From NCBI GenBank assembly GCA_027886185.1, contig WOAB01000040.1:6324001-6388000 (forward strand): a stretch of DNA of 64,000 nucleotides, read 5' to 3'. Below are positions 46,654 to 56,745 of the stretch, piece by piece; the first letter of the stretch is position 1, and every line of letters starts with the position of its first letter. The position numbers and the translations under genes were made by a program. This stretch comes from Rheum nobile. Lineage: Eukaryota > Streptophyta > Magnoliopsida > Caryophyllales > Polygonaceae. Under the pieces are notes generated by a model. That model ran no database searches and had not been told where the DNA came from. It was given only the letters and a program-made list of their open reading frames with translations.

Positions 46654-47058
46654 TTGGAGATTTCAAAATTTTGTCTAGATAAAGGAGCCCCTCATATTAA
46701 ACATAAAAAATCTAGTCAAAATCACTATGAAGCGGTGCTGAACACTCTGGTTGATGAAGTTGAAGAGCTAAGAACCGAACTATTTAAACTAAACAGAGAC
46801 ATTAGAAAATACAGGGAAGAACTTGGTTCTTTTATACTAGCACTAAAAGAGGAAAACAAAAACTTTGTGATTGCCATTACCAACGAAATTCGTCACCTAG
46901 GAGCAAATCCTATTGCGATAAAACCTAAAAAGATAACTTCCTTTGTACATCAATACCCATTTCAGAATCAAAATTTACAAAACACGTTCGTTGTACCCAG
47001 CATAAATCCTGAATCTACAAAGAAAGAAGAACCAGAGAGTGAATCAAAAATCAAATAA
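46654..47058 (+). pseudogene. Coiled-coil ORF at the 5' end of the caulimovirid
   Basis: 134 codons. A heptad-like stretch (LVDEVEELRTELFKLNRDIR) covers about residues 30-75. The C-terminus is Pro/Gln/Glu-rich (STKKEEPESESK) and ends at TAA 47056. The bases after it stay acidic in short frames to about 47200, then turn Ser-rich near 47520-47590 before the protease. It may be the start of a longer polyprotein whose middle has decayed or been deleted. Role unknown; virion-associated or coat N-terminus are possibilities. Confidence 0.5.
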
Positions 47059-47603
47059 TAGCCCCAATCATCAGATAAAGTAATGAAAGAACAAAGCATT
47101 ATTAGCAGTGAAGAATCTGATTATAATACAGACGAGGAAAAATGTATCAACAAATGGGATTAATAAAGTTAAAAATTATGGATACTATATGGGTCAATGC
47201 TTTTGAAAACTCTTCCATAGCTAAAAATGAAAAAGTACTAACCATTGATGAAGAATGAAGAATTCATACAAACTCCGTCCACCTTTAAATCTCCAAAGAA
47301 GCATGAGCCTCTCTAGAAGTCAAAGTTTTAGGGTCAATACTAATCCCCACAATTAAATAACCCCTCTAGGCCCTCCTGCAAGAATTCATAAAGAAGAGGA
47401 TCACTATACGGTTGATGAAGATATAGCTAGTTTGCTGGATGTTTAATTAAAAAATTGGAAGTAAATAGTATGAGACGAACACTGAGGGAACCAACTAGAC
47501 ATAGCATAGATCTATGATCCACAACAAGTTCAAGCTCTAGCTCCAACTCCTTGTTCTCACCAACTTTTTCATCTTCACCACAAGGAGAAGCTTCTACAAA
47601 AAG

Positions 47604-48104
47604 ATGATAGGATTTAAAAGTAGAACCATAAGTGAACCTGTTTATGAAGGAGATGAAGAAATAAATATGGAAATAGAAGAGTATTTCAGGGTTACTAATC
47701 CAAACAACATCTACATCCCTATCACTATATGCATAGAAGGATTCAATCATTATGAATTATGTGCATTCATAGATAGTGGTTGCTCTATATGCTTCGGAAA
47801 TAAAGCTTTATTTCCTGAATTCATGTGGAAGCATGCATCCAAACCTATCCAAGTCAGGATAACTGATAGTAGTATTATGACTCATTCTGAAGTCATTTTA
47901 GACTTACCTATCATGATAGGGGGATATCTTTGCGTAATTCCTATTCTTTGGGCTACTGAGCAAACATCATATGATATGATAATAGGAAATAACTTTCAAA
48001 GGTTATATTCTCCATGTACTCAAGACTTAGATCAATTGATGTTCACTATAAATGGGAAGATCCTCTCAAATTTTGGGATAGAGATAAGTCATTTGCTAAA
48101 ATAG
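47604..48104 (+). pseudogene. pol: Retropepsin of the caulimovirid
   Basis: The active site is CAFIDSGCSICFGNKALFP (about 47760-47815), with Ser in place of the usual Thr after Asp. It continues to the typical VIPILWATEQTSYDMIIGNN. The frame ends at TAA 48102, overlapping the RT frame by 90 nt, so a frameshift lies between about 48014 and 48104. It would process the viral polyprotein. Confidence 0.8.
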
Positions 48105-48618
48105 AACTAATAGATTCTAAAAGTATCATTAGAGTCAAGCAAATGGTTTATACCTATAAAGATCAACAAGAATTTAAAGAACAAATAGATGAGCTATTAA
48201 AGAAGGGATTAATTAGAGAAAGTCATAGTCCTCATTCTAGTCTTGCTTTCATGGTTAGAAACCATGCAGAAAAAAACAGAGGTAAAGCAAGAATGGTTAT
48301 CAATTATAAAAAGCTTAATGATAATATTGTCTTTGATGGATATTAAATTCTGAATAAAACAGTATTGTTTAATAGAATACAGGGTGCCACAAGGTTCTTA
48401 AAAATGGATTGTAAGAGTGGATATTGGCAAATTAAAATGGAAAAGGATAGTATTCCCTTAACATCTTTAAGTGCACCACAAGGCCATTACGAGTGGATAG
48501 TTATGCCATTTGGATTAAAGAACGCGCCACAAATATTCCAGAGAAGGATGGATAAAAGCTTTAAAAGCCTTAAGCATTGTTGTCTTGTTTACATTGATGA
48601 TATTTTAATATTTTCAAA
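48014..48618 (+). pseudogene. pol: Caulimovirid reverse transcriptase, N-terminal part
   Basis: Fingers and palm: KKGLIRESHSPHSSLAFMVR, RGKARMVINYKKLND, then stop TAA 48344, FLKMDCKSGYWQIKM, HYEWIVMPFGLKNAP and the catalytic CLVYIDDILIFSN. The reading breaks off at 48618, two to three residues past YIDD, where the LTR of element II begins. The catalytic Asp pair is intact. Confidence 0.88.
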
Positions 48619-49633
48619 TGTAATACCCCTCATTTTTAGTAAGGGTATTTGGGTAATTTTTCCCAACCCTCGTTCTGTAATTATGTCGCTTTCGGAGAAG
48701 TTCGGATTTTCTGTAACGTGTTTGATCTCTGTAATAATTCCTTGAGTGGTATAAAATACATTCGATGTATTATCGCGGCTTAGAATAGGGTACAAATATA
48801 TAATTTCTGGGGTTTAAACCCATGCCAAACCCTTCCCCGGGCAAACAGACGCGGAAATGCCTTTTCCGCGACCGCGGAAGCATTTCCGCGACCGCGGAAT
48901 AATAGCCCTCTGAGGAGCTGGGCATTGGAATTTTCCGCGACCGCGGAAAAATGAAGGCGTGCGACGCTTCGTCTTCCGTCGAACCTCGTTGATCGCGTCA
49001 CCGTTGATCGTCTGAGCGGTCGTCGATCTGGTCAAGGAGTTGCTCCTTCCTTTGGCTATAAATGGAGGTCGGATTGGTTTACCATCGTGATCTTTCTGTT
49101 TCGTATATTCCTGTAGAAGTATCAAGGTTTACCATCGTCATCGGCTTTCATTCGAGAAGTGATGGGTCTATCCTAATACGACTGCTTAGAACCTTTCTGT
49201 TTTACCGTTGCATAGTCTTTCATTAGACTAACCAACCGGTTATTTTCCCTTGCATGGTTGGCTGGTGTCATCCGTCTCATACGGCACATCAGGTAAACTC
49301 CCGTTCCGTGAAGGCTAGAATCTGACAATGAAGGCAGATAAAGTTTTTAAGAGTTTTATCAAGGTTGAAGATCCTAGGCGTGCGATCGCGTGATCAAGAC
49401 CCTTATGCTATTTATTTAAGACTTCCGCTGTATTAAACATATTCTGTATTTCTGTTGTATTTGGAATTTACGGATGTAATTCCGAGACTTTGGTTTCAAT
49501 AAAGATTATGATATTTCATATTATCAATGTATTTTATGTTTTGTATAAAGTAGTTAAGCCTTGGGTGGCTTCGGATGTGAAATCTGAGGTCACTGGCGAT
49601 AATACTTTCAAGGTGATATTTGGGGGTGTTATA
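48619..49633 (+). repeat. 5' LTR of element II, internally deleted
   Basis: TGTAATACCCC to TGTTATA. Compared with 56746-59051 it lacks about 1.28 kb, from ggtcggattgg (about 49071, equal to 57231) to tcgtgatctttctg (equal to about 58505). At the junction sits tttaccatcg, a word copied from 49126 downstream. The TATA box TATAAATGG (49057-49065) survives but the leader is lost. Confidence 0.9.
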
Positions 49634-49735
49634 GATTTGGTATCAGATCCGACTCTTGGTCTAGTGGACGGTCACTCGACCCAGAGGGTGGTCTTTGGGC
49701 TTGACGAGGTCGTCAATGGTTTAAGTGGGGGTGAT

Positions 49736-49937
49736 TGTAATACCCCGGATTTGTAATCCTTTATAAGGATTAGAGTGCTACCCATGTCAACAAGAGCTCT
49801 TCCTTTTCCTGGTTCAAGTGATGACAAAGAACTAGAAAATTAAGCGTACTAGGGTGGGAGTAGTCCTGGGATGGGTGACCTCCTGGGAAGTTCCCGGTTG
49901 GCATAGGGATAGCATTTCTAAGGTTGTGGGCCTTACA
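49736..49937 (+). repeat. Cassandra LTR 1 with 5S-rRNA-derived segment
   Basis: The segment 49839-49905 reads ttaagcgtactagggtggga, then ggatgggtgacctcctggga. This corresponds to the second half of plant 5S rRNA, including the RNA polymerase III internal-control region. That is the defining mark of Cassandra TRIMs. Confidence 0.88.
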
Positions 49938-50064
49938 AATGGTATCAGAGCCGACTCTGGGTTACGAGTGGGCTTGTCTTGGATGTCAGTCGCTCGACCT
50001 AGAGGGTGGTCTTTGGGACTTGACGGGCCTCGACGAGGTCGTCAAGGGTTTAAGTGAGGGTGAT

Positions 50065-50266
50065 TGTAATACCCCGGATTTGTAATCCTTTATAAGGATT
50101 AGAATGTTACCCATGTCAACAAGAGTTTTTTCTTTTCCTGGTTCAAGTGAGAACAAAGAATTAGGAAGTTAAGCATGCTAGAGTGGGAGTAGTTTTGGGA
50201 TGGGTGACCTCCTGGGAAGTTCCCGGTTGTCATAGGGACAACGTCTCTAAGGCTGTGGGCCTTATA
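50065..50266 (+). repeat. Cassandra LTR 2 with 5S-rRNA-derived segment
   Basis: Same length as LTR 1 and closely similar. The 5S-like part (about 50167-50235) reads ttaagcatgctagagtggga and ggatgggtgacctcctggga. It is followed by the primer site at 50269-50281 and then gypsy internal sequence. Confidence 0.88.
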
Positions 50267-50539
50267 AATGGTATCAGAGCCGATTTAAAAAAAAAACGGA
50301 TTGGGTTTCAAATCGTCTTACTGAAAGCAAAGATTTTATCAATCGTTTATCCGTTTTTGGAACTGAGAAAGTTGTTTAAATTTAAAAAAAAATTGAATTT
50401 CCGAATAAAACCATACCTGACTAGAAAATGTGTTGTTTTGAAATCTCTGCCATTCTAGTCGTGCCTTCTTTCTAGTCTGATATAGTAAGTTCGCTTCTAT
50501 ATTTAGAAAGACTAACTCTTTCTCGTCGCCCCGCAGGAT

Positions 50540-51665
50540 ATGGGCGCAAATATCTCTCAACTGAGGAACCCGAAGGAAGCCGAGGTGGCCCTGCCATCTC
50601 CAGTTAGGCTCAAGTTCCCGGTTCCCCCGTCGTACTTTGAGGTCGGGGAACCCAGTAGTCCACCCGAGGAGGTGAAGACCGTACTCGAGGAGTCAGTGGT
50701 CTTAGTGTCCGACAAGGTTCCCGAGGCAGAGCCTGAAGCGGATCCTTGGGAGGACACTGAGGAAGAAGAGCCGACGGAGTACAGAGGAGGGTACTTCGAC
50801 GAGGACTTCGAGGTCGAAGAGGTTCCTGAGGAGGATCCCGAGGAGGACCCGGAAGAGGACCCTGAAGAAGACCCAAAGGAGGATCCAGATGAGGACCCCG
50901 AGGAGGACCTCGAGGGGCAGGGCTATGAGTCTGATAGCTTGGTGCACTTGCTGGTGGACTGCGAGGATCCGGGGATGGAATTCATCTCCCCGAGTCCGGT
51001 GTCGCCACCTGAGCGGGAGTATTCGCCATTGTCTCCTGCCACTTGGGAGACACTTGGTGTTGAAGGTATCGTCAGGTGGAGGAGTGGGCCGGTGATGAGC
51101 CCTGACTCGCGACAAGTGTTTCGCCAGAGTCAGATGGCTTCATCTGAAGCACGTCGCCAGGTGGATGAGGCGGTTGAGCATGCTCGAGGAAGGGCAAGGC
51201 CGTGGGAGTCGATGGGTACACGTTGTGGTCCCGACTCAACAGGCCAGGCCAAGGCCCCGAGTATTGGAGGAGCGACTGGAAGAGTGGTCGAACGCCCTAT
51301 ACGTCATAGAGGAGAGGACATACGAGACTGAGCTCAGTTTCTCCCGAATGCTTGGGGACGTCCACGAGCTCCAGGAGTATATCCGCCAAGCAAGGTTGCT
51401 ACTCGACCCTTTGTATGAGGTGAACAGGGCAGACTTCCAACCAGGATTTCTAGAGGAGTTTTGCTACCCATCGGGATCCGATAGGACTGTACCGAGTGTT
51501 TCTGCACCTAGGGAAAGGCCGAGGGCACCAAGGCCGAGGAATGAGCCGTGTGCTCCAGAGCCGAGTAGGACAAGGAGTCCGACGCCAGACCCCGATGATA
51601 GACCCCGTTCGAAGAAGTTGTGCATGAGAGCTCCTGATTATAGGAAGCTTTTCAGGGCACCATGA
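50540..51665 (+). pseudogene. Extra ORF between 5' LTR and gag (element II copy)
   Basis: Opens MGANISQLRNPKEAEVALPS, 3 nt after an acceptor-like ccccgcag. EESVVLVSD follows near residue 52, then an acidic domain with an EEDPEEDPEEDP repeat at about residues 95-130, EDPGMEF near 152, and MASSEARRQVDEAVEHARGR near 200-220. A one-base shift at about 51215-51240 moves the continuation into the frame PTQQARPRPRVLEERLEEW, then MLGDVHELQEYIRQARLLLD and FCYP, and ends in a Pro/Arg-rich tail at TGA 51663. About 375 codons originally. Compared with element I the N-terminus, the acidic block and the helical block are kept. Function unknown; membrane attachment through N-myristoyl is inferred from MGxxxS. 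Confidence 0.7.
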
Positions 51666-51813
51666 TGGGGGCCGGTGTTGAGCGCTTAGCATTTTCTTTT
51701 CTAGAGTTTTGTCGTTTCGTTTTGCTAGAATTGTAGTCTCCAGGCAATTTTGTCTTGTCGCTTGGGAGAGCTTTTCTATGTAGCCCCTTTTAAACTCAGT
51801 TTCAAAGTTCACC

Positions 51814-51819
51814 AATAAA
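51814..51819 (+). terminator. Poly(A) signal between the extra ORF and gag (element II)
   Basis: AATAAA 151 nt after the extra ORF's end and 100 nt before gag; same place as 8803-8808 in element I. Confidence 0.45.
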
Positions 51820-51918
51820 AGTTTACCAAGTCTGGTCTATTCTAAGTCGATTTCATATGTCGTGCATGTTGAAATGATATTAATGTTGCGAAATACTTGG
51901 AATTTGATCGGTAAACAT

Positions 51919-53040
51919 ATGGTGAACACAAGGAACACCATTCGTGCTGGTGTTGGCCCAAGCAACAACCCCAGACTGGGTTTAGGGAATGCCGCGAACC
52001 CAGTGGATGAGAACGAGTCAGTTTCTCACAACAATCCCGTGGGAAGTGACCAAGTTCTGGTCCACGCTCCAGTGGTATTCGATGCTGCGGCAATTGAGAC
52101 CATTCGGGGGATTGTGATAAAAGCAGTCACCGATATTATGCGACCGATCGCGCCCCAGGCACAAGGTGTGCCAATTCCTCTTGTGGTTCCTAGATTCGAG
52201 GAGCCAGATATCCATGTACCCCATAAGGATACGGCCAGGAACAGAGGCAATTATGGTCGAGCACTGAAGGCCATTAGCTCTATGAGGCCTGACAGCTATG
52301 ATAGGAAGGGAGAGCCAGTCAGAGTGGCGTATTGGTTCTCACACATGGAATGGCTGTTCAGAAACGTCGAGTGCACAGAAGCTGAGAAGGTGCACATCGC
52401 TTTCCTTCAACTGAAGGAGGTGGCTAGTGAATGGTGGGAAAGCACCGGTCTAGCTGATCATCCTGGTTTGAACTGGGGAATGTTTAAGACGAAAATGACT
52501 GGTCGTTTCTTTTCCCGGGCTATGAGGGAAGAGAAGCATAAGGAGTTCCTCTATCCGAAAATGGATGGATTGAAGGTGACTGAGCTTGCGGCCAAGTTCA
52601 ATCATCTGTTGCAGTACGTTGGGCCGGAAATGTCCAGTGAAGAGCAGAAAATCTGGCATTTCCACGAGTGGATGAATCTAGACATTAAGCCACTGATGGT
52701 GCGCCATGGATGCTCTACTCTGGAACAGTATGTGGACGCTGCCTACAAGTTGGAGGTGACTCTGGAGGAGTCGACGAAAAAGCGCAATCGCCAGAGACCG
52801 ACACAGAGCCAGCCTCAGGCAAGTGGGTTCAAGCGACCCGTGCCACCGTCAAACTTTGCCAAGTCGGGCCGGGCAAGAACGGAGATGACTCATGGACGGT
52901 CTACGCAACGTTCGGGTCAGGGCAAGAATCCGATCCAGTGCTACAATTGTGGTACACCCGGGCACAAGAGCAATGAATGCCCGAAGGAAAGGAAGACGTG
53001 CTTTGCCTGCACGAAGGAGGGGCACTTGTAGACATTTTGT
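51919..53040 (+). pseudogene. gag: Gag polyprotein of element II
   Basis: I choose ATG 51919 (MVNTRNTIRAGVG) because it aligns with element I; the in-frame ATG at 51862 lies in the untranslated spacer. Capsid-like domain at about residues 120-285 (ASEWWESTGLADHPG, KTKMTGRFFSRAMREEKH). First zinc knuckle intact, CYNCGTPGHKSNEC (CX2CX4HX4C). The second, CFACTKEGHL, is cut by TAG 53029 in place of Gln. Confidence 0.87.
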
Positions 53041-53115
53041 CCTTAGAGGAGACATAAAGGAGCTGAGTCACAGCAAGGGTCCGTTAGTCATTACAACCAA
53101 CCCAAATTCAGATCA

Positions 53116-53991
53116 GTGGAGGCTCTTAGTCCTTCGACGCAGACAACTGCCCAGAACAAAGGGAAAGCCCCAGCTGCTTCAGGAGGTCAAGGTCAGCGAC
53201 TCTACGAGATGCGTGAGGCTGATGGACCAAGTGCTCCTACTGCTCAAGGTACTCTTTACCTCCATTCTACTTCTGTGTGTATACTTTTTGATTCGGGTGC
53301 TACTCATTCTTTCATCTTGGAGAGTTGTGTAAGTAAGCTAGGCTTAGTATGCAACGAGACTTGTGAGCCTTTTGTTGTGAATCTTTCCAATGGTGAACAT
53401 TTGGTTGGAACCAAGCGTCTATCAGAATTTCCGATTACCATTCAGGGTAGGAAGTTCGAAGCAGATTTGATTTGTATAGCCATGGCTCCATACGATATTA
53501 TTCTCGGGATGGACTGGTTGACGCGTCATGGGGTGGTAATCGATTTCAGTTCAAGGACTGTGATAGTTTCATCCGGGGGCCAGTTTGTATGCAAGTTCAA
53601 GGGTCGTAATGACGCTGATAACGGCAAGCTCATCAATGTGATGGCTGCGTGTAAGCTACTTCGACAAGGTTGTGTCGGGTACCTGTGCTATCTGGATAGG
53701 CCCAAGAGAGATGAGCCTTCAGTTCTTGATATTCCGGTCATTCGCGAATTTCCGGATGTCTTTCCGAAGGAGATTCCCGGTTTACCCCCAAATCGTGACG
53801 TGGAGTTTACCATTGATCTCGAGCCTGATACCGCGCCGATCTCTAAGGCACCGTACCGGATGGCTCCAACTGAGATGCAAGAGTTGAAAAAGCAACTCGA
53901 GGACCTTCTTGAGAAAGGATACATAAGGCCGAGTGCATCGCCTTGGGGCACTCCGGTTTTGTTCGTCAAGAAGAAGGACGGATCATTCTGA
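53116..53991 (+). pseudogene. pol: Protease and start of reverse transcriptase, element II
   Basis: Linker with QGQRLYEMREADGP, then the protease active site VCILFDSGATHSFI (about 53275-53315) and IILGMDWLTRHG. RT begins with EFTIDLEPDTAPISKAPYRM and RPSASPWGTPVLFVKKKDGS. Stop TGA 53989 replaces the Arg codon before LCIDY. The element I MITE site is empty here (ggtactctttacc). Confidence 0.88.
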
Positions 53992-54960
53992 CTTTGTATC
54001 GACTATTGAGAGTTGAATAAGATCACGATCAAGAATAAATATCCGTTGCCGAGGATTGATGATTTGTTGGATCAACTGCAGGGAGCAAAAGTCTTTTCCA
54101 AGATCGATATGAGATCTGGTTACCATCAGCTCATGATTCGTGAGGAAGACATTCCGAGGACTGCTTTTCGGACGAGGTATGGCCACTATGAGTTCGTAGT
54201 CATGCCATTTGGCCTTACTAACGCTCCGGCAGTCTTCATGGATCTGATGCATCGATGTTTCCACCAATACCTGGATAAGTTTGTGGTGGTCTTCATCGAT
54301 GGTATTTTGATCTATTTCCCGAATGAGGAGGCTCACGAGGAATATATTCGGATCACCTTGTCAGTCCTTAGACAGAATCAGTTGTACACAAAGTTGTCTA
54401 AGTGTGACTTCTGGATCAAAGAAGTGGCTTTCTTAGGCCATGTGATCAATGACGATGGGGTTATGGTTGATCCCTAGAAGATTGAAGCGGTAGCCAACTG
54501 GAAGCGGCCTCAGAATGTGAAGGAGGTACGCAGTTTCTTGGGACTCGCTGGATATTACAGACGGTTCATGGAGGGATTTTCTAAGATCTCTCTACCTATG
54601 ACCGGTTTGCTCCATAAGGTCCATAAGAAGTTTGTCTGGGATGACAAGTATGAGGCCAGTTTTCAGAAGTTAAAGCAGTGTCTAACCTCCGTACCAGTTT
54701 TGGCGCTACCGGAAGGGAGCGATGGTTATGTAGTCTATAGTGATGCTTCGAAGAATGGGTTGGGATGTGTACTGATGCAGAGGGGGAAGGTTATTGCGTA
54801 CGCATCTCAACAATTGAAAACCTATGAGGCAAACTAACCGACGCATGATCTGGAGTTAGCAACTATAGTATTTGCATTGAAGATTTGGAGGTACTATCTC
54901 TATGGTGTGAGGTGCCAAGTCTTCACCGATCATAAGAGTCTCAAGTATGTGTTCACTTAG
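53992..54960 (+). pseudogene. pol: Reverse transcriptase and RNase H, element II
   Basis: Stops at 54007, 54475, 54835 and 54958. The palm has FSKIDMRSGYHQLM and VVVFIDGILIYFP, where the FIDDIL motif of element I has lost its second Asp to Gly. RNase H shows YVVYSDASKNGLGCVLMQ and an undeleted ALKIWRYYLYGVRCQVFTDH. Catalytically dead by the FIDG change alone. Confidence 0.88.
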
Positions 54961-54966
54961 AAGGAG

Positions 54967-56640
54967 TTGAATATGAGACAACGTCGCTGGTTAGAGCTAC
55001 TCAAAGACTACGACATCGAGTTGCTGTATCATCCGGGCAAGGCTAATGTAGTAGCCGATGCATTGAGTCGGAAAATGCCGCACGAGACTGTAGTGACTCT
55101 ACTCACTGCTCAGACCAAGCTGAACCAAGGGTTATGCGAGATTGAAGTCTTGTATGACCAGCGTCGAGGATACCAAAGTATGCTAGAGATTCAGGCTATG
55201 CTACTTGATCAGATCAGGGAGAAGCAGATTGATGACGTGGTCTTGGTAAATCTAAGCAGTGAAGTGATGGACGGGAAAGCTCCCGGATTCGTGATTCAGG
55301 AGGATGGATCACTCTGGTTTCAGGACCGGATTTGTGTGTCTGACGTTGATGGCCTTCGCCAGTTGGTGATGAAGGAAGCCCATTCGTCAGCTTATTCTGT
55401 ACATCCAGGCTCTAGCAAGATGTACAAGGACCTCAGGAAGAAATTCTGGTGGCCCAACATGAAGTGGGACATAGCAGAATTTGTGGCGAAATGCTTGACG
55501 TGTCAGAAGGTCAAGATAGAACACCGTAGACCAGGTGGTGAATTGCTACCTCTTCTAGTGCCAGAGTGGAAATGGGAAGATATCGCTATGGATTTCGTCA
55601 CAGGGTTGCCAAAGACTCAGAGTCAAAAAGATGCGATATGGGTAATCATTGACAGGCTCACGAAGAGTGCTCACTTCATGGATATCAAGTCAACATGGGG
55701 AACCCATAAGCTATCAGAAGTGTTCCTACATGAGATTGTCCGTTTGCATGGTACACCAAAGACCATTGTATCGGATCGTGATGGCCGATTCATGTCGAAA
55801 TTCGGGAAGGAACTCTACAAGGCCATGGGAACCGAGTTGAGGTTCAGTACTGTGTTTCATCCCCAGACGGATGGATAGTCTGAGAGGACCATCCAGACAT
55901 TGGAAGATATGCTGAGAGCTTGTGTACTCGATCGTCCGACTAGCTGGGAGAACAACTTGAGTCTGATTGAGTTCACATACAACAACAGTTGGCATGCTAC
56001 CATTAAGATGGCTCCATTCGAGGCTTTGTACGGTCGAAAGTACAGATCTCTGATTTGTTGGGATGAGAACGCCGACAAGGTTCTGCTCGGACTGGAGTTA
56101 GTCGAAAGGACTGCCTCGAATATTGCTTTGATCAGACAGAGGATGCTGATAGCTCAGAGTCGACAAAAGTCTTATGCAGATCTGAAGCGCAGGATTGTCT
56201 AGTTCGAGGTTGGTGACAAAGTGTTTGTCAGGGTGTCGCCATCCAAGGGTGTATTCAGGTTCGGCAAAAGTGGGAAGCTTAACCCTCGCTACGTGGGACC
56301 GTTTGAGATCCTTGACAGGGTGGGGTCTCTAGTGTATCATTTGGCATTGCCGCCATCGGCGTATCCAGTGCATAACGTGTTCCACGTGTCCTTGTTGAGA
56401 AAGTACGTGCCAGATGCGTCTCATGTGCTAAGTTATGAAGACATCGAGATTCAGGCAAATGGTACCTACGAGGAGATACCTGTGCGTATTCTCGAACGTC
56501 ACGAGAAGCAATTGCGGAATAAGGTAGTACCATTGGTACGGATTCTTTGGTCCAAGGCTGGATCTGAAGAGGTTACTTGGGAAACTTGGGAGACTGAGGA
56601 GGATATGCTTAGTCGCTTTCCCAATCTGTTTTTGGCCTAG
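54967..56640 (+). pseudogene. pol: Integrase and chromodomain, element II
   Basis: HHCC finger (HSSAYSVHPGSSKMY, CLTCQ), core IAMDFVTGLPKTQ, TIVSDRDGRFM, then stop TAG 55876 in TDG-Q-SERT. The core continues at 55900-56202, stops at 56200, and the C-terminal module VSPSKGVFRFGKSGKLNPRY with the chromodomain (KVVPLVRILWSKAGSEEVTW) is open from 56221 to TAG 56638. Confidence 0.88.
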
Positions 56641-56745
56641 TTTCGGGGTCGAAACCTAATTAAGGGGGTAATGATGTAATGCCTCATTTTTTTTGGGTTT
56701 ATTCGGCCAAGTTTCGGGTCGAAACTTCTTTTAACGGGGAAGTGA

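Larger units (their letters stand above)
49634..50290 (+). mobile_element. Two tandem Cassandra TRIM units fused at the gypsy primer site
   Basis: Order: gypsy LTR, TTTGGTATCAGA, Cassandra internal (to 49735), Cassandra LTR 49736-49937, TGGTATCAGAGCC, Cassandra internal (to 50064), Cassandra LTR 50065-50266, TGGTATCAGAGCC, gypsy internal. LTRs are 202 bp, starting TGTAATACCCCGG and ending CTTACA/CTTATA. Both carry 5S-rRNA-like DNA. There is no LTR-internal-LTR unit and no target duplication, so this is not an ordinary insertion. Both outer junctions fall in the primer-binding site. Confidence 0.88.

Noticed and set aside
49830..50235. 5S rRNA genes
   Set aside because: Only the second half of 5S is matched, inside 202-bp direct repeats beginning TGTAAT. 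That is the Cassandra LTR, not an rRNA gene.
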